NCBI GenBank assembly: GCA_964655525.1
Contig: CAZZNE010000018.1
Location: 21,006 to 85,005 of the forward strand
From: DLAJ01 sp964655525
GTDB taxonomy: Bacteria; Bacillota; Clostridia; Lachnospirales; Lachnospiraceae
Reading direction: 5' to 3'
DNA: 64,000 bases
How positions within the stretch are numbered: the stretch's first letter is position 1; every line of letters begins with the position of its first letter. This document shows, one piece after another, positions 41,760-50,211 of the stretch. The notes below the pieces were generated by a model, which worked only from the letters and a program-made list of their open reading frames with translations, ran no database searches and had not been told where the DNA came from. A program made the translations under genes and the position numbers.

Positions 41760-43364
41760 CTAGAAATTCTCCACCGCCGCGCGTTCAATGGGCAGCGCTT
41801 TCTTATATTTCTCGATGAATGCGTCAAAGCCTGCTACATCCTTCTCATCCGGCTCCATCCTGACGCCCTTATCTCCCGCAAATACCTTATTGTTCAAATA
41901 ATCATCCAGCGTTTCCGCATCCGCTTTGTTTAACATATAGGATGCGAGCAGCGCCATGCCCCACGCGCCGCCCTCTCCAGCTGTCTCCATCACGGAAACC
42001 GGCGTATTTAACGCTGCCGCCGTGATACGCTGTCCGACGCCGGGCGTTTTATACAGTCCGCCGTGACCGAGCATGCTGTCGATCTGCACGCCCTCTTCTT
42101 TTGTCAGAATATCCATGCCGACTTTGATCGCGCCGAGTGCCGTATACAGATGCAGGCGCATGAAATTCGCAAGATTAAATTTCGCATCCGGCGTACGCAC
42201 GAACAGCGGACGTCCCTCTTCAAAGCCCGTGATCGTCTCACCGGAAAAATAATTATACGCCATCAGGCCGCCGCAATCCGCATCGCCCTCAAGCGCCTTG
42301 CGGTACAGCGTTCCGTAAATCTCGTTCATATCCGGTTTGCAGCCGAAGCTTGCAAGCGTTTCCTTAAAGAGATTTACCCATGCGTTTAAGTCGGAGGTAC
42401 AGTTATTACAATGTACCATACCAACAAGATCTCCTGCCGGAGTTGTCACAAGGTCGATCTCCTCATGCACCTTTTTTAAGTCCTTCTCCATCACGACCAT
42501 CGTAAAGACGCTCGTTCCGGCGGAAATATTTCCGGTACGCGGTGTGATGCTGTTTGTCGCCGTCATACCCGTTCCCGCGTCTCCCTCCGGCGGACATAAC
42601 GGAATACCCGCTTCCAGATTGCCGCTTACGTCTAACAGCTTCGCGCCTTCCTCCGTCAGCACGCCGCCCTTATCACCCGCGAGAAGCACTTTCGGCATAA
42701 TGTCGGCAAGCTTCCAAGAAAATCCTTCTCCCGACACCATCTCATCAAATTTGCGCATCATGCCGGCGTCATAATTTTTTGTTGCAAGGTCGATCGGGAA
42801 CATGCCGGACGCCTCTCCGACGCCAAGCACTTTCTCACCGGTCAGCTTCCAATGCACATAGCCGTCCAGGGTCGTCATGTAATCTACCTGCGGCACATGC
42901 GCTTCCTTATTTAAGATTGCCTGATACAGATGGGCAATGCTCCACCGCTGCGGAATATGATAGGAAAACGCTTCGGTCAGCTTTGCAGACGCTTCTTCCG
43001 TCATCGTATTTCTCCATGTACGGAACGGTACAAGCAGTTCGCCGCTCTTGTCAAATGCCATATAACCGTGCATCATTGCGGAAAAGCCAATCGCGCCGAC
43101 TTTCGTCAGCGTTACGCCATATTGCTTTTTGACATCCTCCGCCAGCTTTGTGTAGCAGTCCTGCAATCCTGCCCATACATCGTCAAGGCTGTATGTCCAA
43201 ATACCGTTCTCCAAACGGTTCTCCCACTCATGGTCACCCTGTGCGATCGGCGCATTGTCTTCTCCGACGAGCACCGCCTTGATACGCGTGGAGCCAAACT
43301 CGATGCCGAGCGCCGTCCTTGCTTCCTCAATTGCCTGTCTGTTCTTTTCCTGTCCCATACCCAT
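41760..43364 (-). CDS. FGGY-family carbohydrate kinase, probable L-ribulokinase
   Basis: Phosphorylates a ketose, by context L-ribulose; 534 residues. The FGGY fold shows an N-terminal ALGIEFGSTRIKAVLVG phosphate loop, the catalytic-Asp segment TTLDGYVHWKLTG, and a C-terminal ATP-site GGAWGMALLA. It differs from the classical AraB and belongs to the shorter kinase type found next to araD in Clostridia. An upstream Lys/Arg/Glu-rich reading-frame extension is dismissed; the ATG at 43364 follows AGGAGAGG. araA was not found in the window. Confidence 0.88.
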   Translation of the reverse strand: MGMGQEKNRQAIEEARTALGIEFGSTRIKAVLVGEDNAPIAQGDHEWENRLENGIWTYSLDDVWAGLQDCYTKLAEDVKKQYGVTLTKVGAIGFSAMMHGYMAFDKSGELLVPFRTWRNTMTEEASAKLTEAFSYHIPQRWSIAHLYQAILNKEAHVPQVDYMTTLDGYVHWKLTGEKVLGVGEASGMFPIDLATKNYDAGMMRKFDEMVSGEGFSWKLADIMPKVLLAGDKGGVLTEEGAKLLDVSGNLEAGIPLCPPEGDAGTGMTATNSITPRTGNISAGTSVFTMVVMEKDLKKVHEEIDLVTTPAGDLVGMVHCNNCTSDLNAWVNLFKETLASFGCKPDMNEIYGTLYRKALEGDADCGGLMAYNYFSGETITGFEEGRPLFVRTPDAKFNLANFMRLHLYTALGAIKVGMDILTKEEGVQIDSMLGHGGLYKTPGVGQRITAAALNTPVSVMETAGEGGAWGMALLASYMLNKADAETLDDYLNNKVFAGDKGVRMEPDEKDVAGFDAFIEKYKKALPIERAAVENF

Positions 43365-43449
43365 ACCTCTCCTCTTCTTTTCCTCTTTTCTCTCTTTTCT
43401 CTCAATACGTAATTGCAAAACGCCCTATTTTACGTTTCATAATTTCCCT

Positions 43450-43629
43450 AATATGCAAATCCATAAGCAGGTGCTATAAATGAATTTCTTCGAAATTCAT
43501 TTTAGCGCCGGTACTTACATGCGGTATTTTCGCATGTTACGTACCGCTGCGATTGAATTGCAGCGAAAGCGTGCCTGCGTTGGATTGCATATTGGGGAAA
43601 GTTTCATCACCTATCAAAGCTTTCCCAAT
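43450..43629. repeat. Large multi-stem structured intergenic element
   Basis: Between GH43 and the kinase gene, AATATGCAAATCC (43450-43462) pairs with GGATTGCATATT (43582-43593). Inside are GCAGGTGCT/AGCGTGCCTGC (imperfect), the hairpins AATGAATTTC-TTC-GAAATTCATT, GGTACTTACATGCG/CGCATGTTACGTACC and GCTGC-GATTGAATT-GCAGC. A final stem TTGGGGAAAG/CTTTCCCAA ends just after the GH43 gene. No protein is encoded. Confidence 0.65.
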
Positions 43630-43634
43630 TCCTA

Positions 43635-44615
43635 TTACATAACCTTATTCCGATAATCAAACACCGGTCTTCCTTCTTCATCCCACACGACCTTCATCAG
43701 CATCGCATGACGGTTCGGGTCGTAAAGCGGATCACCGACGATCTCCGCATAGGTGCGCGCGTGATAAACGCACACATCCGTACCGTCCCCAAGCTTCGTA
43801 AAAGAATTATGTCCCGGTCCGTAAAAACCCTTTTCCCGATCCGAACACAACACCGGCTGACGTTCCTTTTTCCATGCACGCGGGTCGAGAAGGTCTTCCT
43901 TTTCGTCAATGCTCAGCATGCCCATGCAATAGCATTCGCCCGTCGCACTCGCGGAATAGGTAACAAAAATACGTCCGTCCCGCTTGAGCACCGCCGGACC
44001 CTCATTCACCCAAATATCCACGCGCTCCCAGTCATAATCGGGCGTCGTTAAAAGCACCTGCGCCGTTGCAAGCTTTGTCGGCGATTCCATCCGCGCGATA
44101 TAAAGGTTGGAAATCTGGATGCCGACGCTGACCTTCTCCGCCCAGATATAATAATAGCTGCCCTGATTTTCTAAGATCGTTGCATCAAGCGAAAACGCCT
44201 CAAACGAATAGATGTCATCGTCGGAGCGCTGCATCTTTCCGCATTCCTTCCATGCATCCCGCATCGGATCATCACCCTGACATTCCAGCACATAAGGACG
44301 GATCTTCCAAATATCCTCCTCTTCGCCCGCCGCAAAATACAGATACCACTTACCAAACAAATAATGCAGCTCCGGTGCCCAGACATGCTTGCTCATCGGT
44401 CCAGACGCATGTTTTGTCCAGACAACGGTCTCCTCCGCTTTTGCAAGCGCCTCCAAGCTGTCCGCCTTTCGCAGAATGATGCGGTCATATGCCGGAACGG
44501 ACGCCGTAAAATAATAACTTCCGTCCGTATGCCTGTACACATAAGGATCGGCACGCTGCTCGATCCATGGCTGATTATACTCCGTGATCACACCGTTTCT
44601 GTCTCTTTCGCTCAT
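43635..44615 (-). CDS. Cytoplasmic GH43 exo-acting arabinofuranosidase/arabinanase
   Basis: A 326-residue single-domain GH43 enzyme without signal peptide. Catalytic residues fit the base Asp in QRADPYVYRH, the Asp in FSLDATILEN and the acid Glu in WVNEGPAVLK. The start, with FTASVPAYDRIILRKAD, is typical of the exo-acting subgroup that releases L-arabinose from imported oligosaccharides. It probably acts with GH51 inside the cell. Ribosome binding site GGAGG. Exact specificity is not decidable by eye. Confidence 0.86.
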   Translation of the reverse strand: MSERDRNGVITEYNQPWIEQRADPYVYRHTDGSYYFTASVPAYDRIILRKADSLEALAKAEETVVWTKHASGPMSKHVWAPELHYLFGKWYLYFAAGEEEDIWKIRPYVLECQGDDPMRDAWKECGKMQRSDDDIYSFEAFSLDATILENQGSYYYIWAEKVSVGIQISNLYIARMESPTKLATAQVLLTTPDYDWERVDIWVNEGPAVLKRDGRIFVTYSASATGECYCMGMLSIDEKEDLLDPRAWKKERQPVLCSDREKGFYGPGHNSFTKLGDGTDVCVYHARTYAEIVGDPLYDPNRHAMLMKVVWDEEGRPVFDYRNKVM

Positions 44616-44643
44616 TGTGAACCTCCCGCTCTCTTATTGATAG

Positions 44644-44807
44644 CATGATTGCTGCGCAATCATGCTCTGTTTGATGCACACTCCGCTTCGCTTCGGCGCG
44701 GTATCATGTCTGACGACATTATACCATGATTGCTGCGCAATCATGCTATGTTTGATGCACACTCCGCTTCGCTTCGGCGCGGTATCATGTCTGACGACAT
44801 TATACCA
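44644..44807. repeat. Tandem pair of the 81-bp three-hairpin repeat, copies 2 and 3
   Basis: Two almost identical units begin CATGATTGCTGCGCAATCAT at 44644 and 44725, an exact 81-bp period. Each carries ACTCCGCTTCGCTTCGGCGC and ATCATGTCTGACGACATTAT. A third copy lies upstream of trpS at 2328-2414. A short open frame crossing the units just reflects the repeat. Confidence 0.85.
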
Positions 44808-44875
44808 TACCATAAAACACACATGTCTGTCCACGGAATCCGCCGCACACAGACATCTGAATTTTAAAGGAAACC

Positions 44876-44938
44876 CTGATTTAGTCAGCGCTTCCTAAGG
44901 GAAACAGTGCTGATTTAATCAGCGCTTCCTTAAGATAA
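44876..44938. repeat. Two ~32-bp direct repeats with internal hairpin
   Basis: The unit CTGATTTAGTCAGCGCTTCC recurs 34 bp later as CTGATTTAATCAGCGCTTCC, each followed by T or TT and AAG. Each unit contains a CTGATT/AATCAG-like hairpin. They lie between the LamG gene terminator and the 81-bp tandem repeats. Confidence 0.65.
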
Positions 44939-44978
44939 AACACTCCGGATTCCGGTCGTGTCCGTCATCCGGAGTGTT
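44939..44978 (-). terminator. Terminator of the transport operon after the LamG gene
   Basis: AACACTCCGGAT and ATCCGGAGTGTT form a 12-bp stem about 80 nt after the LamG lipoprotein stop, followed by TTTTATC on the minus strand. It probably ends the long transcript from the binding-protein and permease genes. Confidence 0.8.
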
Positions 44979-45058
44979 ACCTCAGCTTGATTTGAAACTT
45001 ACACAGGGATCACAAAACCCCTATTACTATCACTTTGCGTCTTTCCAGACGCATTTGA

Positions 45059-46615
45059 TTACTGAACGTCAACAAAAGAACCGTCAACCGTTAAGCAGAA
45101 GTACAGATCGCCCGTTACCGCAATGCCGGTGTATGTCTGCGTATGAACTTCTCCTGCTGCGGAAGTAACGACTGCAACAACATCTGCCGTATCGCCGTTG
45201 TTTGTAACGGTCAGCTCAACGGTCGCGCCGTCAACATCGTCAATGAACGTATCCCAGTTCCAGTCGCATTCTGCTGTGGCGATGTTGTCATAGCCTCCGC
45301 CCCAGCCCCAGTTATCTGCACGAACAACGCCGTACTCTGCGTAATCTGCATTGTCCTCAGCGGAATGACCGTCAGGCGTGCTCTGAAGAATAACAACGAA
45401 GTTATTCCAGTTGTTTAAGCCGTTGGACCAGTTCGTGAAATTGATCGTTGTAGACTCGCCGTTCGCTACGGCAAAGATCTCGGAGAACTCTGTCCAGAAC
45501 GGGGTCGTGCAATCCTTTGCGCCGACTACGGCACCGGTCGTCTCCACATCGCTGTGGTCTCTTGCTACCGGCTCCTCCGGCTCATCCTCTGCGGGAGCTT
45601 CCGGTGCTACGGACTCTACGTTCGGATCGCCCAGTGCATACAGGGATGCTACCTGTCCTGCGGAAAGTGCGGTATCAAATACATAAAGATCATCGACAAA
45701 GCCCTTATAAATCGTATCCCAGTAGTTAATGCCGAAATAGGACTCAAACGTAGAAGATCCCGGCTTCATGATGTTCGGAGCAAGCGTTGCATCCCATGTG
45801 TATCCGCCTTCCCATCCCATGGACGCGCCATTGGTGGAGAAGTTTTCCTGAGAATCATATACAAGCTCGCCATTGATATAGTACTGTGCGCCTGCGGTCG
45901 TAGAACCGACAGGGCCGTTCTGCACCTCACCGGAGCAGACGATTGTTACCATCACCCATTCCTTCTTACCGGTGATTCCTTCGTCCTCGCCCTTAAATGC
46001 CCACATCCAAGGCCAGCAGTCCGTGCCGTCCTGTGCGTCGCTTGCCTCGTTACGGCTCCATACGATCGGGAACGCCTTGAAGCCCGGGAACTCAGTCTGG
46101 GTTACGTTCATCCATGTAACGTTATTGCCTGCATCTGCAGCCTTACCGATGTCATAACCGATCTGCAATGTTGCACCGAAATTGGAAAGTCTGTCCGCGT
46201 TCATCCAATAAGATACCGTGTATGCATCCGTATTGGTCGGCTCTAACTTTAAGTCAAGACCGAACTTACCGTCAATATACAGTGCATTTCCGACAGGGCC
46301 GTCCGCATAAGCAAACGTAACATCCGTCTCTGCAATACCGAGGCTTGCGCCGTCATTGTCGCCCACATCATCTACGTTTGTAACAGCGACATAGCTCTCA
46401 CCTGCACCCTCATCAAATGTGATATGTGCAAATGCTTCCGGAAGCTCTTCCGGCGTTACCTCTGCCGGTGCATTCGTGTCATCTCCCGCATCAGCAACAG
46501 GCGTTGTGCCTTCATCCTGCGTGTTGTCTTTCTTGTCGTCTCCTCCGCCGCATCCGGAAAGCAACGTTGCCGTCATTGCGGTGCAAAGAAGAATCGCCAA
46601 TAATTTTTTCTTCAT
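45059..46615 (-). CDS. LamG-domain surface lipoprotein, putative glycan-binding
   Basis: A 518-residue lipoprotein: signal peptide with lipobox LLSGCGGG, an acidic Thr/Asp/Ala linker (about 25-65), a LamG/concanavalin-like jelly-roll domain (about 70-330, VGNALYIDGKFGLDLKL to FVDDLYVFDTALSAGQVASL), a Pro/Glu linker, and a second C-terminal beta domain (about 365-518) rich in Trp and Asn. No catalytic residues are evident. It is the last gene of the transporter operon, 65 bp after a binding protein, so it may capture arabinan at the cell surface and hand it to the importer. Confidence 0.75.
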   Translation of the reverse strand: MKKKLLAILLCTAMTATLLSGCGGGDDKKDNTQDEGTTPVADAGDDTNAPAEVTPEELPEAFAHITFDEGAGESYVAVTNVDDVGDNDGASLGIAETDVTFAYADGPVGNALYIDGKFGLDLKLEPTNTDAYTVSYWMNADRLSNFGATLQIGYDIGKAADAGNNVTWMNVTQTEFPGFKAFPIVWSRNEASDAQDGTDCWPWMWAFKGEDEGITGKKEWVMVTIVCSGEVQNGPVGSTTAGAQYYINGELVYDSQENFSTNGASMGWEGGYTWDATLAPNIMKPGSSTFESYFGINYWDTIYKGFVDDLYVFDTALSAGQVASLYALGDPNVESVAPEAPAEDEPEEPVARDHSDVETTGAVVGAKDCTTPFWTEFSEIFAVANGESTTINFTNWSNGLNNWNNFVVILQSTPDGHSAEDNADYAEYGVVRADNWGWGGGYDNIATAECDWNWDTFIDDVDGATVELTVTNNGDTADVVAVVTSAAGEVHTQTYTGIAVTGDLYFCLTVDGSFVDVQ

Positions 46616-46680
46616 TCTTTTTTCCTCCCTTTGAATGTTTATATAGAACCTTCTCTCAAGAAACCGGGAATGGTTCCTTT

Positions 46681-48195
46681 TTATTGAGCGAAGGAATCTA
46701 CCACTGCCTGATACTTCGCAAGCTCTTCCTCAGATAACACATTATAGCCGGTCGGTCCGAAATAAGAAATCATTGCCTCTGCATGATAATAGTTTGCCTG
46801 CTCGGTCGCTTCCTCCACATAATCAGCAGCCTTTGCTTTTCCCTGATCTACCAGATCATGAATACCGATCTTGTTAAAGTACTGATCGCAGAAGTTCCAG
46901 TAGCCTGCGATATTATACCAGCCGTAAGGAACCGGTCTTGTCACGCTTGCAAAATAATCATCCCAGAAAGGCTTGTGATCGGCATCCTGCGGAAACAGGG
47001 ACTTGTAGCCCTCCCAGATTTCCTGATCCAAGGTGATCGGCATCGGCATCTGCGCATTTTTTAACGGTGTGCCGGATGCGTTTGTAATGGAGGTATCGGA
47101 ATAGATTGCAATTCTCTCTTTCCAGCCTTCAATGCCCCAGCCCATCCACTTTAAGAGCAGATATGCCTCATACGGATACTTGCAGGAGGTAGAAACACCG
47201 CCCATATACATCGTGGAAATGACGTTGTGCTCTTTCTCGTCCACAACGTTCGGGGTCACATAAGGAACAATGTCAAGACCGAATCTCTCCTGATAGCCTT
47301 CCAGTCCCCAAAGGTTCTGATAAGTCCAGAAGCCCTCGGAGAATACCGCAACGTGTCCGGTCTCACCAAACCATGCATCCCAGTTGCCCGTCCAGTCTTC
47401 CATTTCCTGTGTCTCCTGGGACGGAGCCACATATCCGCCAAGCTTTAAATCGGAGAATTCCTGCTCGCCGACTGCCCAATAGGATAAGTCGAAATCCGTA
47501 CCGTCAAAACCGAACTCACCCTTTAACGCTCTCTCCTCCGGGGAGCATGCCGCAATGCCGTACAGGGAATCCAGTCTGTTGTAGAAACCAAGTCCGAAAT
47601 ACTTCATACCGCTTCCGGTATCGACCGTCGCGTCCTTGATGAGCTGGATCATCTCCGCCCAGGTCCAGTCCGTTCTCGGCATCTGAAGATTCAGGGTGTT
47701 GATCACGTTTCTGTCAATGAAGATTCCGCTCGGCCAATATACCATCGGCATTGCATATCTTGCGCTCGTATCAAAGCAGCCGATACCGTACTCTTTGATC
47801 GTTGCCATCAGGTTGTCATTTTCCGGGTCATTGTCAAAATACTCCGAAATATCCAGCCAGTACTGATTTGCGAGCGCCGTATCGGAATCCGTTCCCTCGA
47901 ATACATCCGGGAAATTTCCGGCTGCCGCCGCCGCGGACAAGTCCGAGCTCATATCCTCGATCACACGCGTTTCCACCTTGATGTTCGGATATTTTTCCAT
48001 AAACTTTTCCGCCAGCATGTTAATCGTCGTCTCATCCTCGTAATGCCAGAAGGTCAGCGTAATTTCATCAGTTGTTACGCCGTTCTCATCCACATTACCG
48101 GAAGGTCCGCCGCCCTTCTTACCGCCGCCGCAGCCTGTCAGTGCCAGCATCAGCGACGTCATGAGCGCTACTCCCACTAATAATTTCTTTTTCAT
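46681..48195 (-). CDS. Sugar ABC transporter substrate-binding lipoprotein
   Basis: A 504-residue family 1 extracellular solute-binding protein with lipobox LALTGCGGG. The mature start ITLTFWHYEDETTINMLAEK and the internal DVFEGTDSDTALA are typical of oligosaccharide-binding proteins. Length is above the usual 420-450. It lies downstream of two permease genes and is presumed to serve them. The ligand is probably an arabino-oligosaccharide by context. Confidence 0.88.
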   Translation of the reverse strand: MKKKLLVGVALMTSLMLALTGCGGGKKGGGPSGNVDENGVTTDEITLTFWHYEDETTINMLAEKFMEKYPNIKVETRVIEDMSSDLSAAAAAGNFPDVFEGTDSDTALANQYWLDISEYFDNDPENDNLMATIKEYGIGCFDTSARYAMPMVYWPSGIFIDRNVINTLNLQMPRTDWTWAEMIQLIKDATVDTGSGMKYFGLGFYNRLDSLYGIAACSPEERALKGEFGFDGTDFDLSYWAVGEQEFSDLKLGGYVAPSQETQEMEDWTGNWDAWFGETGHVAVFSEGFWTYQNLWGLEGYQERFGLDIVPYVTPNVVDEKEHNVISTMYMGGVSTSCKYPYEAYLLLKWMGWGIEGWKERIAIYSDTSITNASGTPLKNAQMPMPITLDQEIWEGYKSLFPQDADHKPFWDDYFASVTRPVPYGWYNIAGYWNFCDQYFNKIGIHDLVDQGKAKAADYVEEATEQANYYHAEAMISYFGPTGYNVLSEEELAKYQAVVDSFAQ

Positions 48196-48224
48196 TTTTT
48201 TCCTCCTTTATCTTTTTTTATCTT

Positions 48225-49232
48225 TTATTCGCCTGTTATACCGGCTCTGTCGATACTCTCAACAAAGTGCCGTTGTAACACAAGGTAAGTGATCAGAAGC
48301 GGCAATATGGATAATGCTGTAGCCGCCATCTTGACGGATTCGTTCAAGTTTGTTGCCATAGCTCCCACGCTTGCCTTTGTCTGGAAGGTGGATTCGAAAT
48401 TTTTCAGCTGGATCACCAGATTCGTCCAATTGCTCTTCGTGGTAAGTCCCTGTACGTACAGCTCCGTTAAGTACGACTCATTCCAGTACCATACGAACGA
48501 GAACAGAACGACCGTAATGATCGCCGGGAATGCGGACGGGATCGCAATCTTGAAAAAGGACTTAAAATGCCCCGCTCCGTCGATCGACGCCGCCTCCATC
48601 AACACCTTCGGCACCTGCCGGAAGAATTGATAAAAAATCAGGATAAAGATGGGCGCGTTCAATCCGTTTCCGAAGATCGCCGGAAGCAGGAATGTCCACA
48701 ACGTTCCCAAAATACCCATGTTGTTGTAGAGTACATAGGTCGGGATCATCGTAACCTGGCTCGGCAGGATGTAGGAAAAGATCAAAATTCCCATCATGAT
48801 CTTTTTGCCCTTAAAATCATATCTGGCAAAACCGTAACCGATAAACATGCAGATCATTACATTGCAGATTGTCGGCAGTCCGGCGATGATGATTCCCTTA
48901 AAGAACGTGGGCCAAAAGTCCATGGATTTTGCCGCATCCACATAGTTTGTGAAAAACAGCGTACTGGGCAGCCACTTCACCGAGGTATCCAACAGATCGT
49001 CCCGGTTCATAAAGCTGGTGCTGAACATGTAGAGCATCGGGTAAAGGTATACAAAGCCGATACAGATCAATAAGCCGTATACAATAATCTGCTTTCCCGC
49101 GCCCTGTTTTTCCTTTGTTCCGAATATAAAGCGGTGAATCTTTTCTCTCGTGAATTTCTTTTTAATAGTCTCCAGAGCCGTCGTAGGTTTTGTATTTGCG
49201 CTTTTTTCTTGCTTTTTCGAGCTTCTTGACAT
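48225..49232 (-). CDS. Carbohydrate ABC transporter permease (MalG/AraQ type)
   Basis: A 335-residue permease with six helices and the EAA coupling loop MEAASIDGAGHFKSFFKIAI. A charged 50-residue N-terminal tail precedes the first helix. Its start lies 71 nt inside the preceding permease gene, in another frame, but GAGGAGGGG stands ahead of it, so the overlap appears real. Partner of the adjacent MalF-type permease. No ATPase gene is near. Confidence 0.88.
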   Translation of the reverse strand: MSRSSKKQEKSANTKPTTALETIKKKFTREKIHRFIFGTKEKQGAGKQIIVYGLLICIGFVYLYPMLYMFSTSFMNRDDLLDTSVKWLPSTLFFTNYVDAAKSMDFWPTFFKGIIIAGLPTICNVMICMFIGYGFARYDFKGKKIMMGILIFSYILPSQVTMIPTYVLYNNMGILGTLWTFLLPAIFGNGLNAPIFILIFYQFFRQVPKVLMEAASIDGAGHFKSFFKIAIPSAFPAIITVVLFSFVWYWNESYLTELYVQGLTTKSNWTNLVIQLKNFESTFQTKASVGAMATNLNESVKMAATALSILPLLITYLVLQRHFVESIDRAGITGE

Positions 49233-50211
49233 TTCTCTTTCCCCTCCTCTCTATCCGTTTCTCCATGCGGAGCTCTTTCTTCTTTGCCCTCTTGACCTTT
49301 TTGATCTGTCTGTCGTAAGCATCCTTCTTTGAGCCAAGCAGCAGGAAGAACAACAGCACGATCAGGGTAATAACGATCGCATACATCCATGCCATGGCTG
49401 AAGCATATCCGTAGCCCTTCTCCTTCGTGCCCGAGAACATTGCCGACTCGATCATATTGATCAGGCTGTTCTGCTCGTTGCCCGATAAGAAGATGACCGT
49501 ATAAACTGCATTTAAGAGGATCATCGGCTTGATCGTCGGCAGCGTGATCTTCCAAAAACACTCCCAGTTAGAACCGCCGTCAATCTTTGCCGCCTCGTAG
49601 AGCGCGGGGTCAAGCTTTTGTAACGCCGAAAGGAAAATCAGGATCTGTACGCCCGAATACCAGAGCGTCATGATCATATTGCTGAAGATCTCTCCGACCG
49701 ATTCCGCCAGCGAATGCGACAGAAACGTATCAAACGCGTTTACAATGGACTGGACATTCATACTCGGAATTGTCGCTGCGCCCTCGTCCACCAGCATATT
49801 CATGACCGGTCCGCTCACAATGATGACCGGCAGGAAGAAGATCAGACGGAACAGACCGCGGCAGCGTATCTTTCCGTTCAACATCATGGCGATCAACAGT
49901 GCGAACACCACGATGACCGGAACCTGTACGATCGTCTGCCATATGTATGTGACCAGCTGCTGCGGGAACTCGGGGTTCTCCAGCCAGATCTGCGTAAAGT
50001 TCTGCGTTGCCACATAATTGTATACTGTGCCGAGCGGAGTGATGCGGATATTGAACCACATATAGTAGAATGACTGTCCAAGTGGTATCAGCAAAAAGAG
50101 CAGCACGCCGATAATCCACGGTGCGACGAACAGATACCCCATCCTCGCCTCTCTCTTTTCAAGCTTTCCGAGCTTGATCTTGGGTTTCTTCTGCTTTTTC
50201 TCTTTACTCAT
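49162..50211 (-). CDS. Carbohydrate ABC transporter permease (MalF/AraP type)
   Basis: A 349-residue permease with six helices and the EAA loop YEAAKIDGGSNWECFWKITL. The last 60 residues form an extremely Lys/Arg-rich cytoplasmic tail (KKVKRAKKKELRMEKRIERR onward), part of which overlaps the next gene. Its ATG touches the TAA of the DUF5696-like gene (TAAATG), so translation is coupled. Confidence 0.88.
   Translation of the reverse strand: MSKEKKQKKPKIKLGKLEKREARMGYLFVAPWIIGVLLFLLIPLGQSFYYMWFNIRITPLGTVYNYVATQNFTQIWLENPEFPQQLVTYIWQTIVQVPVIVVFALLIAMMLNGKIRCRGLFRLIFFLPVIIVSGPVMNMLVDEGAATIPSMNVQSIVNAFDTFLSHSLAESVGEIFSNMIMTLWYSGVQILIFLSALQKLDPALYEAAKIDGGSNWECFWKITLPTIKPMILLNAVYTVIFLSGNEQNSLINMIESAMFSGTKEKGYGYASAMAWMYAIVITLIVLLFFLLLGSKKDAYDRQIKKVKRAKKKELRMEKRIERRGKRNVKKLEKARKKRKYKTYDGSGDY

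Noticed and set aside
44634..44834. Minus-strand frame of 66 codons with an internal protein repeat
   Set aside because: It lies wholly within the 81-bp tandem DNA repeats; the repeated peptide is just their translation and no ribosome binding site is present.
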